From an uncultured Prevotellaceae bacterium (GTDB taxonomy: Bacteria; Bacteroidota; Bacteroidia; Bacteroidales; Bacteroidaceae), in NCBI GenBank assembly GCA_902790625.1, contig CADASP010000026.1, positions 1 to 64,000 of the forward strand: a stretch of 64,000 nucleotides of DNA, read 5' to 3'. Below the pieces are notes generated by a model, which did no database searches, was not told the origin of the DNA, and worked only from the letters and a program-made list of their open reading frames with translations. The translations under genes and the position numbers were made by a program. Within the stretch, counting starts at the first letter, position 1; the number at the start of each line of letters is the position of its first letter. Positions 32,810 to 43,512 of this stretch are shown here, in pieces.

Positions 32810-33328
32810 ATGGCAACAAAAATCAGATTGCAGCGCGGCGGTCGTAAAGGATATGCTTTCTACAGCATCGTCATCGCCGATGCCCGTGCACCACGTGATG
32901 GTCGTTTCACTGAGAAGATTGGTACTTACAATCCCAACACCAATCCCGCCACGGTAGACTTGAATTTCGACCGTGCATTGTATTGGGTTGAGGTAGGCGC
33001 AGAGCCCACCGACACCGTTCGCAACATCCTCAGCCGCGAGGGCGTGTACCTGATGAAGCACCTGAAGGGTGGTGTGAAGAAGGGCGCTTTCGACGAGGCT
33101 GCTGCTCAGAGGAAGTTTGATGCATGGAAAACCGACAAGCAGAGAGGCTTGGAGAAGGTGGCTGCCGAAGAGAAGAAGGCTAAGCTCGACGCTGCCAAGA
33201 AAGCTCTGGAAGCTGAGAAGCAGGTGAACGAAGCCATCGCCAAGAAGGTGGCCGAGAAGAAGGCTGCCGCCGAGGCTGCTGCTGCCGAGGCTGCCGCCAA
33301 TGTGGAGGCTCCCGCTGCTGAGGCTTAA
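32810..33328 (+). CDS. rpsP: 30S ribosomal protein S16 with extended tail
   Basis: A 172-residue protein. The first 80 residues are normal S16: MATKIRLQRGGRKGYAFYSI, then VIADARAPRDGRFTEKIGTY and VEVGAEPTDTVRNILSREGV. About 90 further residues are a Lys/Ala/Glu-rich helix ending AANVEAPAAEA, about twice the usual length. Such tails are seen in other Bacteroidetes. S16 is needed for assembly of the small subunit body. It has its own strong promoter. Confidence 0.95.
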   Translation: MATKIRLQRGGRKGYAFYSIVIADARAPRDGRFTEKIGTYNPNTNPATVDLNFDRALYWVEVGAEPTDTVRNILSREGVYLMKHLKGGVKKGAFDEAAAQRKFDAWKTDKQRGLEKVAAEEKKAKLDAAKKALEAEKQVNEAIAKKVAEKKAAAEAAAAEAAANVEAPAAEA

Positions 33329-33426
33329 TTCGATTTGAACCAACACACATGGTGAAACTATGAAATGGAGGAATGGCTCCGTCAAGGGCGCCAATCTTCC
33401 ATTTCTTTTTTTTATCTTTTTCCCAA

Positions 33427-34038
33427 ATGAAGCGTATTCTTGTTTTCTTGCTTGCCATCGGCCTTGGCGTGGCGGCTTTTTCCAAAGACGGGCACAACGA
33501 AGCCCGACAGGTGTTTGAAGAGGTATATAATAAGGTGTTCGGCCCTGATGGCTGCACGCTCCACTACAATGTGAACCTGGTGGGTATCTACAAAACCAAC
33601 GGCACCATTTGGTATAAAGGGAAGAAGAGCAAGTTTGAGGATGCCAAGATGATACAGTGGAACGATGGGCAGACGGCCTATGCGCTCTACAAGAAGAAAA
33701 AGACCATCGAGGTGCTCGACGTGAAGTCGGGCAATCACGACAAGTATGGCAGCAAGTTTAAATTCACCCTCGACGACTTCGACTACTCTATGGAGCAGCA
33801 GGGCGACGAGATTGTCATCACGCTGAAGCAGCATCGGGGTGCCAAGGGCACGGTGAAGCAGGCCAAGGCCGTGCTCGATGCCCGCACCCGCACCCCCAAG
33901 ATGGCAAAGGTGAAGGTGGCGCTGTTCTGGGCCCACATCAACATCAGCCAGTTTAAGGCTGGTGGCATCAGCGACGATGTGTTTGTCTTTCCCCGCGACC
34001 GCTATCGCCAGGGTTTCAAGTACGTTGACAAACGCTAA
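33427..34038 (+). CDS. LolA-like periplasmic lipoprotein carrier
   Basis: A 203-residue exported protein. The signal peptide MKRILVFLLAIGLGVAAFSK precedes a beta-rich domain. The pattern GTIWYKGKKSKFEDAKMIQW, ALYKKKKTIEVLDV and the closing VALFWAHINISQFKAGGISD fits the half-barrel LolA/LolB-like fold that shields lipid. A function in carrying lipoproteins to the outer membrane is inferred from fold only; it may be another LolA-like protein. ATG 33427 is preferred over an earlier in-frame start because the signal peptide begins there. Confidence 0.65.
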   Translation: MKRILVFLLAIGLGVAAFSKDGHNEARQVFEEVYNKVFGPDGCTLHYNVNLVGIYKTNGTIWYKGKKSKFEDAKMIQWNDGQTAYALYKKKKTIEVLDVKSGNHDKYGSKFKFTLDDFDYSMEQQGDEIVITLKQHRGAKGTVKQAKAVLDARTRTPKMAKVKVALFWAHINISQFKAGGISDDVFVFPRDRYRQGFKYVDKR

Positions 34039-34044
34039 TCACAA

Positions 34045-36030
34045 TCATTTATTCTTATTGAGCATGCCGTCGTCGTCGGTCACTATCTCCTCGTCGATGA
34101 GCCGTTGCAGTGCCTCCTCGATGGCGAGGTAGGGCAGGGCGATGCTGTGCAGCACCGACACGTGGTGCTGTTGGCCGTCGGCCAGCAGTTGCAGTATGTG
34201 GCTGGTGGCCTCGCGCAGGCTCTCCTCGTCGATGCTTGAGCCAGTGCGGTCCTGGCACACGTCGCAGTGCCCACAGTCCTTGTTGCTCACCTCGCCAAAA
34301 TAGCGCAGCAGCATGCGGCTGCGGCATTGGCTGTCGGTGGTGGCATATTCTATCATCTTATTGATGCGCTCTGTGTAGCGCTGTTTCAGCTCGTCGTAGA
34401 CGGCGGGCGGAAACATCAAGTCCTCACCATCCTCGCGTCGTTGCACATAGCGAATCAGTGGCACGTTCTTTTGTGGGATGAAGTCGATGATGCGCTTCTG
34501 ACCCAGTTCCTTCAGTATGAGATACACCTGCGGCACGGTGAGCTTTGTCTGCTGGGCCAGGAAAGCCTCGTCGATATAGCTGAAATCGTTGAACAGTCCG
34601 CTATAACTGCGCAGCAGGGCCACGATGACGGCATCGGTGTTTGGCTCGTTGTCGCGCAGACGGTATAGGCTGTCGCGCTCCAAGCAGAAGCGCACGCGGG
34701 CTCGGCTCTCTTCCTCCTCATGGTAGTCGATGTATCCGGCGCGGGTGAGAATCTTGAGGGCCGAGAGCACGCGCGTGGGAAAGTGGTGGTAGGCCATACA
34801 GAACTTGTCGATGGGAAACTCGAAGGTGGCGTTGTAGCCCGAACCCACGCCCACCTGATAGAAATAGGCCAGATGGTCGTACACCTGCCGTATCTCGTCC
34901 TTCTCAGGATAGGTGTCGCCGATGCGCTTCAGCAGTTTCGAGCGGTCGCCAGCATTGAAGAGCAGCACAGCGTAGGCTTTCTGCCCGTCGCGCCCGGCAC
35001 GCCCCGCCTCCTGGAAGTAGGCCTCGATGCTGTCGGGGCAGTCGGCATGCACCACCACGCGCACGTCGGGCTTGTCGATGCCCATGCCAAAGGCATTGGT
35101 GGCCACCATCACACGGATGCGCCCCGCCTGCCAGTCTTTCTGTCGGCGGTCCTTCTCGGCATTGTCCAGCCCGGCATGGAAATAGGTGGCGCTGATGCCC
35201 GCCTTCAGTAGCGTCACGGCCAAGTCCTTGGTGCGGCGCCGGCTGCGGGTGTAGACGATGGCCGAGCCAGGCACACGGTTCAGGATGTTGAGCAGCTGCT
35301 GCTCCTTGTCGCTCACATGGCGCACCACATAGGCCAGGTTCTGCCGATAGAAGCTCATGCGAAAGACGCGGAAGGAATTACGAATTCCTAATTCCGAATT
35401 ACTTTCCTTTTTCCCATCCGTCATTCGTAATTCAGAATTCGTCGTTCGTAACTCGTCATTCAGAATTCGCAATTTGTCCTGAATATCCTCCACCACCAGC
35501 GGTGTGGCCGTGGCCGTCAGGGCCAGCACGGGGGCATGGGGCACCACCAGGCGAATCTTGGCGATGGCCAGGTAGGAAGGACGGAAGTCGTAGCCCCATT
35601 GGCAGATGCAGTGGGCCTCGTCTACGCAGATGAAGCTCACCTGCATGTGGCTCAGCTTCTTCAGGAAGAGGTCGCTGCTGAGTCGCTCGGGCGACACGTA
35701 GAGCAGCTTCACCGCCCCGAAGACGGCGTTCTCCAGGGTGCGCAGAATGTCGTCGTGGCTCATGCCCGAATACACGGCTGCAGCCCTGATGCCTCGCTGC
35801 CGCAAGTGCTCCACCTGGTCTTTCATCAGAGCTATGAGCGGGGTGATGACGATGCACACGCCCTCCTGCGCCAGCGCTGGCACCTGGAAGGTGATGCTCT
35901 TGCCGCCGCCCGTGGGCATCAGGCCCAGCGTGTCGTGGCCAGCACCGATGCTCTCGATGATTTCCTGCTGTATGCCGCGAAAGTCGTCGTAGCCCCAGTA
36001 GTGCTTCAATATCGCCTTGTAGTCGGTCAT
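34045..36030 (-). CDS. recQ: RecQ-family ATP-dependent DNA helicase
   Basis: A 661-residue 3'-5' DNA helicase. It starts MTDYKAILKHYWGYDDFRGI. Walker A is MPTGGGKSITFQVPA, Walker B FICVDEAHCICQWGYDF, and motif VI AGRAGRDGQKAYAV. The zinc-binding part ends CGHCDVC, and a winged-helix region follows. Between the two RecA-like lobes (about residues 185-218) lies an in-frame stretch of NSELR-type repeats not expected in RecQ. The helicase motifs on both sides are intact, so the enzyme may still work. The start ATG 36030 matches the family N-terminus. Confidence 0.93.
   Translation of the reverse strand: MTDYKAILKHYWGYDDFRGIQQEIIESIGAGHDTLGLMPTGGGKSITFQVPALAQEGVCIVITPLIALMKDQVEHLRQRGIRAAAVYSGMSHDDILRTLENAVFGAVKLLYVSPERLSSDLFLKKLSHMQVSFICVDEAHCICQWGYDFRPSYLAIAKIRLVVPHAPVLALTATATPLVVEDIQDKLRILNDELRTTNSELRMTDGKKESNSELGIRNSFRVFRMSFYRQNLAYVVRHVSDKEQQLLNILNRVPGSAIVYTRSRRRTKDLAVTLLKAGISATYFHAGLDNAEKDRRQKDWQAGRIRVMVATNAFGMGIDKPDVRVVVHADCPDSIEAYFQEAGRAGRDGQKAYAVLLFNAGDRSKLLKRIGDTYPEKDEIRQVYDHLAYFYQVGVGSGYNATFEFPIDKFCMAYHHFPTRVLSALKILTRAGYIDYHEEEESRARVRFCLERDSLYRLRDNEPNTDAVIVALLRSYSGLFNDFSYIDEAFLAQQTKLTVPQVYLILKELGQKRIIDFIPQKNVPLIRYVQRREDGEDLMFPPAVYDELKQRYTERINKMIEYATTDSQCRSRMLLRYFGEVSNKDCGHCDVCQDRTGSSIDEESLREATSHILQLLADGQQHHVSVLHSIALPYLAIEEALQRLIDEEIVTDDDGMLNKNK
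35378..35476 (-). repeat. Low-complexity repeat inserted in recQ
   Basis: Variants of AATTACGAATTC / AATTCAGAATTC recur through this 99-base stretch, which reads in frame as repeated NSELR/NDELR words. The GC content is well below that of the rest of the gene. Confidence 0.7.
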
Positions 36031-36228
36031 CTTTTTGATGGAAAAGGTACAACGGAAAGCAACAAACTTGATGCAATCGTGATGCAAAGATAGGAAATCC
36101 ACCCGAATCCACCAACTTTTTTTGAAAAAAATAGCGTGGCAAGCGAAAAAGATGCCTGTTCGTTTTGAAGATTGAAAAGGTATGACTAAATTTGCAAATG
36201 AAATAACAAACTAAATCCTTCAAAACAG

Positions 36229-36507
36229 ATGAAGCACATACAGTATGAAACCACAGGCACCTGCTCCAAGCTGATAGATGTGACCTGCGACGACAACAAC
36301 GTGATTCAGCAAGTGTTCTTCCTGGGTGGTTGCAACGGTAACCTGCAGGGCATTTCGCAACTGGTGCGCGGCCAGCATATCGACGACGTGATGCACAAGC
36401 TCGACGGCATCCGCTGCGGCACCAAGCGCACATCGTGCCCCGACCAGCTGTGCCGTGCCTTGGAACAACTGAAGAACCAACCTGCTGCCGCCGCCGACGA
36501 GCGTTAA
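36229..36507 (+). CDS. TSCPD-domain protein (TIGR03905-like)
   Basis: A 92-residue cytoplasmic protein. MKHIQYETTGTCSKLIDVTC leads into FFLGGCNGNLQGISQLVRG and ends with a TSCPDQL motif. Cysteines at four conserved places suggest a metal site, as in the related C-terminal domain of class II ribonucleotide reductases. The family function is unproven. The gene stands alone, divergent from recQ. Confidence 0.8.
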   Translation: MKHIQYETTGTCSKLIDVTCDDNNVIQQVFFLGGCNGNLQGISQLVRGQHIDDVMHKLDGIRCGTKRTSCPDQLCRALEQLKNQPAAAADER

Positions 36508-36600
36508 GCCCAGCGTTTAACCTACATTATTCGCAGCAAATGAAAATATGATTATCCGCATTCTGCCGTAAGTGACCTTGAAAGGGGGCCAGACATGCCG

Positions 36601-36796
36601 GTGAGCGTTGTTGATGACGAGCGAAATGGGTTGCATTCAGGAGCGGCGGCGTACGACAAACAGGGAGCGGGAGGCACCGCTGAGGGAAAAAGGGCGCGCT
36701 TTTTAGGTTGGCAGCGGGCGGGGACATCATTGGCAGCGGCCGCTGCCAATGATGGCAGCGAACGCCGCCATGAATGGCAGCGGCCGCTGCCAACCG
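36601..36796 (+). repeat. Dispersed repeat family B, copy 1
   Basis: A 196-base segment from GTGAGCGTTGTTGATGACG to GCTGCCAACCG, highly similar end to end to 55821-56016. Near its end are two 16-base palindromes GGCAGCGGCCGCTGCC. It fills most of the gap 36508-36889, which has no gene. Confidence 0.8.
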
Positions 36797-36889
36797 TGTC
36801 GGAAACTGCGAAAAGATGCCATCCGTAAAAACCGTTGTTCAAAAGGATGAATAATCCAAGTTAATAAGACAACCGCACCGCTCAGTGTT

Positions 36890-38659
36890 TCATTTCATCT
36901 GTTCCAGCAGGCGGGCGAGCCCTTCGAGGTCGCGAGGGTCGGCATTTACGTCGAGCACCTTTCCGTCGCTGTCGATGAGACGATAGTGGGGCCATGCGTG
37001 GACGTTAAGGTAGTTCTCTACGGCACTCTGTTGGTCAATGGGCAGGTTGTAGTGGACGACGTCCTCGCCCGTGAGGTTATACTGCTTGATGACGTTCTTC
37101 CACGCCTCGTCACTGCTGCGGTTGGCTAAGTAGAGATAGACGAGATTGTAGTCTTTCAGCCGCTCGTATTCTTCTTGCGAGTGCGAGAGGGCTTCCTTGC
37201 AGGGGCCGCACCATGTGCCCCAGATGTCGAGCAGGACGAGGCGGCCACGATAGGGTTCGGTGATTTTGCGGAGGATTTGTTCGCCGTCGCTCATGTCGGC
37301 CACATCGTCAGCGGATTTCAGATTTGCGGTGCCTGAAAGGGAGCGTTTCTGAATGGCTACATATTTATCGTTCAGGCTTTTCACTACGGCAAGAGCCTGT
37401 GGCATCTTGACCAGATGCTTCTCCACATGGTCAAGAACGAGTGAATCAAGAGGCTGGCGGGTGCCGTCAATCATTTCATAGAACATGTGGGCGAAGAAGA
37501 TGTCGCGCAGTGGATATTCGCATCCCACGGAGTCGAGCATTGCCTGAAGGGTATCGTCATTGCCTTGGTCAGGCATGAAGTACTCAAGATAGTTGTTCAT
37601 GAAATACGGGAAATCGTCATAAAGCGTGTAGGGCTTCGAAGCTTTCTTCCAGAATTCCTTGCCCACAAAGTCCACATACTCCTGCGGCAGTTTGAAACCG
37701 GGCATGAAGAATTTGGCCTGCATCATCGATTCGGCCTGAATGTTCTGATACTCGCCTTCCACATAGTCGATATACCGCTGCGAGAGCGTTGGGTGCTCGG
37801 CTATTGTCTTTCTCAGTTCGGCCTCGCTCTGGGCGCGGCTCCTGTCGGTCTGAGCCTTGAAGTCCATCGCGTCCACCTTACCGCGCTGACTAAAGTCTAT
37901 GCGGTCGTGATGACCACCCGAGGGATGCGCCAACAATTCGTTCTGCAACCGCACGTTGCTGCCCATCCATAGTTTCTGCCCAGTTTTGTAGTCATAGAGG
38001 AAGAAATAAGTTTCGCCAGGCTCTGCAACACTGGTAATGTCCGTTCGATTCTCGTCCAACCACACCTCCGAGGTGTTGATGACGGGGAAGCGGAGCGTGA
38101 AGCGGCCCAGGGAGTCCATCTTGGCAAAGAAAACCTCTTGCTCGTCGGTGATGATGCTGTTCCACGCTACTCTGAATTCGCCGCCTTTCCGCCACTCCTC
38201 TTGAGGCATATCCTTTAGCCAGCCCACGATGGTCACGCTGTCGCCATCCCTGTAGCCGTTGTCGGCGAAGCCTGTGCGCATATCTTTAGTTGGATAGTCG
38301 GGCAGGGCTTCAGTAGTGATTGGGCTGCATGCTGTCGGTTTCTGCTTGCCGATGGCAATGCTGCGTAGCCCTTTCTTCTGCTTGCCGACCTTGATGGTTG
38401 TGCCATCGCTGATGGTCAGCGTGTAGGCATCTTTCTTTTCCGTTCGGGCAACGATGTCCCACACCTTGTTGTCATAGATGACGTGGTTCTTCGTGATGCC
38501 TATGAGCCAATCACCCGTCATCTCGTTGCGCCAGTAGGTATCAGCAAGAGTGCCCACTGTATTCTGCCCCTGCCCCGCCATAGCGGCGAGTGCGAGCAGT
38601 GCGGTGATGATAGTCCTTCGAAGTGTCGAAGCGACCAAAGGTCGAGCGTTCTTGTTCAT
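36890..38659 (-). CDS. Large exported thioredoxin-fold (TlpA-like) protein
   Basis: A 589-residue protein with an N-terminal signal segment (TLRRTIITALLALAAMAGQG). Residues 25-400 form a long region of beta and helical segments of unknown function, as in Bacteroidetes DUF4369-type TlpA proteins. The last 140 residues are a thioredoxin domain, LVLLDIWGTWCGPCKEALSH, with the CxxC pair WCGPC. It likely reduces or shuffles disulfides in the periplasm. ATG 38659 (MNKNARPLVAS) was chosen; the longer frame lacks an exportable N-terminus. Confidence 0.8.
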   Translation of the reverse strand: MNKNARPLVASTLRRTIITALLALAAMAGQGQNTVGTLADTYWRNEMTGDWLIGITKNHVIYDNKVWDIVARTEKKDAYTLTISDGTTIKVGKQKKGLRSIAIGKQKPTACSPITTEALPDYPTKDMRTGFADNGYRDGDSVTIVGWLKDMPQEEWRKGGEFRVAWNSIITDEQEVFFAKMDSLGRFTLRFPVINTSEVWLDENRTDITSVAEPGETYFFLYDYKTGQKLWMGSNVRLQNELLAHPSGGHHDRIDFSQRGKVDAMDFKAQTDRSRAQSEAELRKTIAEHPTLSQRYIDYVEGEYQNIQAESMMQAKFFMPGFKLPQEYVDFVGKEFWKKASKPYTLYDDFPYFMNNYLEYFMPDQGNDDTLQAMLDSVGCEYPLRDIFFAHMFYEMIDGTRQPLDSLVLDHVEKHLVKMPQALAVVKSLNDKYVAIQKRSLSGTANLKSADDVADMSDGEQILRKITEPYRGRLVLLDIWGTWCGPCKEALSHSQEEYERLKDYNLVYLYLANRSSDEAWKNVIKQYNLTGEDVVHYNLPIDQQSAVENYLNVHAWPHYRLIDSDGKVLDVNADPRDLEGLARLLEQMK

Positions 38660-39112
38660 TTTGTTTATATTTTTCTTTCTATTATTATATACGCCGTTCA
38701 CGTGGAAATATGATATTCGGGGTGTTAAACTTTCATAATCGCAGGGCATAAAATCGGCGCGAGTCTGATTCCGCATCCGCTATGGAGGCATCGCCAAATG
38801 CCGTTCTCGTAGATACAAGTTTCAGTTCGCGCCTTAACGCGAGCATCAACTCTTTTCTTCTTGCGTTTTTTTCTATAGCAAGAATTAAAAAGTCCGCTCG
38901 GCCCTTGGGACGATTGCCTAAGCAAAAACGCTTTCTTATGTCGTTCTATGTCTTTTGTCTATCCACTCATCAATGAGAACGGCATTGATGTTTTCCATAT
39001 TTGCCAGGCAAATGAGTTCGTTGATGGAAGCATAGTCTCGGATGTTCCCTTTCAACTCTGGATGGGCTTGTCAACGCCGTGCTGAAAAAAGTCAACGCCT
39101 TTTTGAAAAAAG

Positions 39113-39159
39113 TCAACGCCATAGAAAAATCCCACGGCCTGGGATTTTTCTATGGCGTT
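39113..39159. terminator. Perfect 21-bp hairpin
   Basis: Arms at 39113-39133 and 39139-39159 are fully complementary (starting CAACGCCATAGAAAAATC) with a 5-base CGGCC loop. It is preceded by two further GTCAACGCC blocks at 39069 and 39090, as in family A. It lies past the mutB stop on the minus strand and may terminate that operon. Confidence 0.6.
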
Positions 39160-39242
39160 GCAGATGGTGACGGACTTCATTCTTAGTGGAGCGTATCCAT
39201 GCTCTTGTGCGAGAATGGATGCGCCGTGAATGGCCGAAAAGT

Positions 39243-39345
39243 CTGAATAATCTGATTTATCTGAATAATCTGAATAATCCAAATAATCGGAATAATCAGA
39301 ATAATCCGACTATTCCGACCATTCCGAATACTCCGATTAATTTAA
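39243..39345. repeat. AATAATC-type low-complexity tandem tract
   Basis: Degenerate 9-base units of the type TGAATAATC are repeated for about 100 bases. The rest of 38660-39429 shows no gene. Confidence 0.6.
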
Positions 39346-39429
39346 CCTTTCGCCCCCTCCCTTGTTGGAAGGGAAGGGGCTGTGAAGGCTTCTTGCCGAC
39401 GATGCGGCAAAAAGGCGAATGGCCGAACC

Positions 39430-41598
<2,169 letters not shown>

Positions 41599-41601
41599 AA
41601 T

Positions 41602-43464
41602 TTAGATTCCGAGTTTAGCATTGTACTCTTTGAGAGTTCCGAGCTGGTTAGACTTAACGTGAATGAAATTCTCGATGCCAGCGGCCTTGAGGTCCTCCAT
41701 GCAAGCAGGAGCACCGGCCACAACAAACATGGCGCGACCGTTGAGATACTGGAAGGCGGGGATGGCGTACTCGGCGTACTCATCGTCGCTCGAGCAGATG
41801 ACCACGATGTCGGCCTGAGCCTCGAGGGCGGCGTCGACACCTTCCTCTACGGTCTTGAAGCCGAGGTTGTCCATCACCTTGTAGCCGGCAGCGGCCAGGA
41901 AGTTGCACGAGAACTGTGCGCGGGCTTGACGCATGGCCAGGTTGCCGATGGTGAGCATGAAGGCGATGGGCTGCTTGGCGGCCTTCTCGGTCGAGAGGCG
42001 CAGGGCCTCAAACTCGCTGGCCAGGCGCTGCTTGTTCAGTGCGGGCAGCGCTGCCTCCGTCTCGTCTGTTGCTGTATTACAGCAACAAACAGAACCTGCG
42101 GGCTGCTTGCCATCGCTCTTCTCGGTGAAGTTGGGGAATTGGTTGGTGCCCAGGATGAACTCGCGGCGGGTGGCGGCAGCGGCGTGGCGCTTGTCGTTGC
42201 TGGCGTTCACGGCATTCACGATGTTGCCCTTCAGGGCCTCGGCCAGGAAGCCACCAGCCTCCTCAACGGCGAGGAAGAGCTTCCAGCCTTCTTGAGCCAG
42301 GGCGTCGGTGAGATGCTCAATGGCATAGGAGCCGCCCGACACGTCGACCAGCTTGTCGAAGTGGGCCTCCTCCTTCAGCAGCAGCTGCTGGTTGCGGGCG
42401 ATGCGCTCGGCAAACTCGGTGGGAACCTCGTAGGGCTTGTCGAAAGGCGTGACGACGATGGAGTCGACATTGGCAATGGCGGCCGACATGGTCTCGGTTT
42501 GCGAGCGGAGCAGGTTGACATAGCTGTCGAAGAGTGTCTGGTTGTACTCCGACGTGATGGCGCAGACGTGCATCTGGCAAGCGCAGTCGCACTTGGGCTC
42601 GTACTGCTTCACAATCTGGGCCCAGAGCAGGCGGGCGGCACGGAACTTGGCAATCTCCATGAAGTAGTTCTCCGAGACACCCATGTTGAACTTGATGCGC
42701 TTGGCGGCCTCGGTGGCGTCGACGCCAGCCTCGGTGAGCAGGTTCAGGTATTCGGCTCCCCAAGCGAGGGCATAGCCCAGCTCCTGATAGATGTAGGCAC
42801 CGGCGTTGTTCAGCTCTACGGAGTTCACGTTGATGCACTTGTAGCCTGGCAACTCCTTCAGGGCCTCGATGAGCGGCTTGGCAGCTTCAAGCGCAGCCGA
42901 AGTGTCCTTGCCCTTGCACAGAATCTTGCTGATGGGGTCGAAGTTGATGCTTCCCTTCAGTTCGGCCAGCGGGTAGTTCTTCTCCTTGAAGTAGGCCACC
43001 AGCATCTCGGCCAGCTCCACGCAATGGCGCTGACAGGTCTTGAAGTTAAGCTCTACATACTGCGGCAGGATGCCATCGAGCAGCGTAGCCACCAACTCCT
43101 TGCTGACCTCATTGCCGGGAATCGTGAAGCCCAGCGAGTCGACGCCCTTGTTCAGGATGTCGAGGGCCTTGGCGTTGGCTGCCTTTGCATCGTCGACCTT
43201 GATGTCTTGGCGTACGTACCAAAGGTTGTTGTCTTTCTTGTTGCCGCGCACGAAGGGGAACTCGCCTGGCAGCGAATCTACTGCCTTCAGGTCCTTCAAA
43301 TCCTCGCGGCGATAGAAAGGCTGAACGTTGAAACCTTCATTTGTTCTCCACACAAGGCGTTTTTGGAAATCAGCGCCCTTCAAGTCCACCTGAATCTTGT
43401 CCAGCCACTCTTGCGTGGTGGGTGCGGTAAACTCGGTGAAGAGTTTTTCTTTGATGTTTGACAT
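41602..43464 (-). CDS. mutA: Methylmalonyl-CoA mutase, small subunit
   Basis: A 620-residue partner of MutB. It has the same TIM barrel and B12-type layout but lacks the cobalt-binding DxHxxG: the corresponding C-terminal part reads DIVVICSSDDEYAEYAIPAF. This is normal for the non-catalytic subunit. Features include the N-terminal KLFTEFTAPTTQEWLDKIQV and WGAEYLNLLTEAGVD. It is the first gene of the operon and mutB follows 3 bases later. The ATG at 43464 begins MSNIKEKLFTEFTAPT. Confidence 0.95.
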   Translation of the reverse strand: MSNIKEKLFTEFTAPTTQEWLDKIQVDLKGADFQKRLVWRTNEGFNVQPFYRREDLKDLKAVDSLPGEFPFVRGNKKDNNLWYVRQDIKVDDAKAANAKALDILNKGVDSLGFTIPGNEVSKELVATLLDGILPQYVELNFKTCQRHCVELAEMLVAYFKEKNYPLAELKGSINFDPISKILCKGKDTSAALEAAKPLIEALKELPGYKCINVNSVELNNAGAYIYQELGYALAWGAEYLNLLTEAGVDATEAAKRIKFNMGVSENYFMEIAKFRAARLLWAQIVKQYEPKCDCACQMHVCAITSEYNQTLFDSYVNLLRSQTETMSAAIANVDSIVVTPFDKPYEVPTEFAERIARNQQLLLKEEAHFDKLVDVSGGSYAIEHLTDALAQEGWKLFLAVEEAGGFLAEALKGNIVNAVNASNDKRHAAAATRREFILGTNQFPNFTEKSDGKQPAGSVCCCNTATDETEAALPALNKQRLASEFEALRLSTEKAAKQPIAFMLTIGNLAMRQARAQFSCNFLAAAGYKVMDNLGFKTVEEGVDAALEAQADIVVICSSDDEYAEYAIPAFQYLNGRAMFVVAGAPACMEDLKAAGIENFIHVKSNQLGTLKEYNAKLGI

Positions 43465-43512
43465 AGTTTGTGTATTATTATATAAAAAATAAATGATTAA
43501 CTCATGAGTTGA

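Noticed and set aside
38782..38976. Short plus-strand open frame before the thioredoxin-fold gene's promoter region
   Set aside because: No conserved features or promoter; translation looks like non-coding AT-rich DNA.
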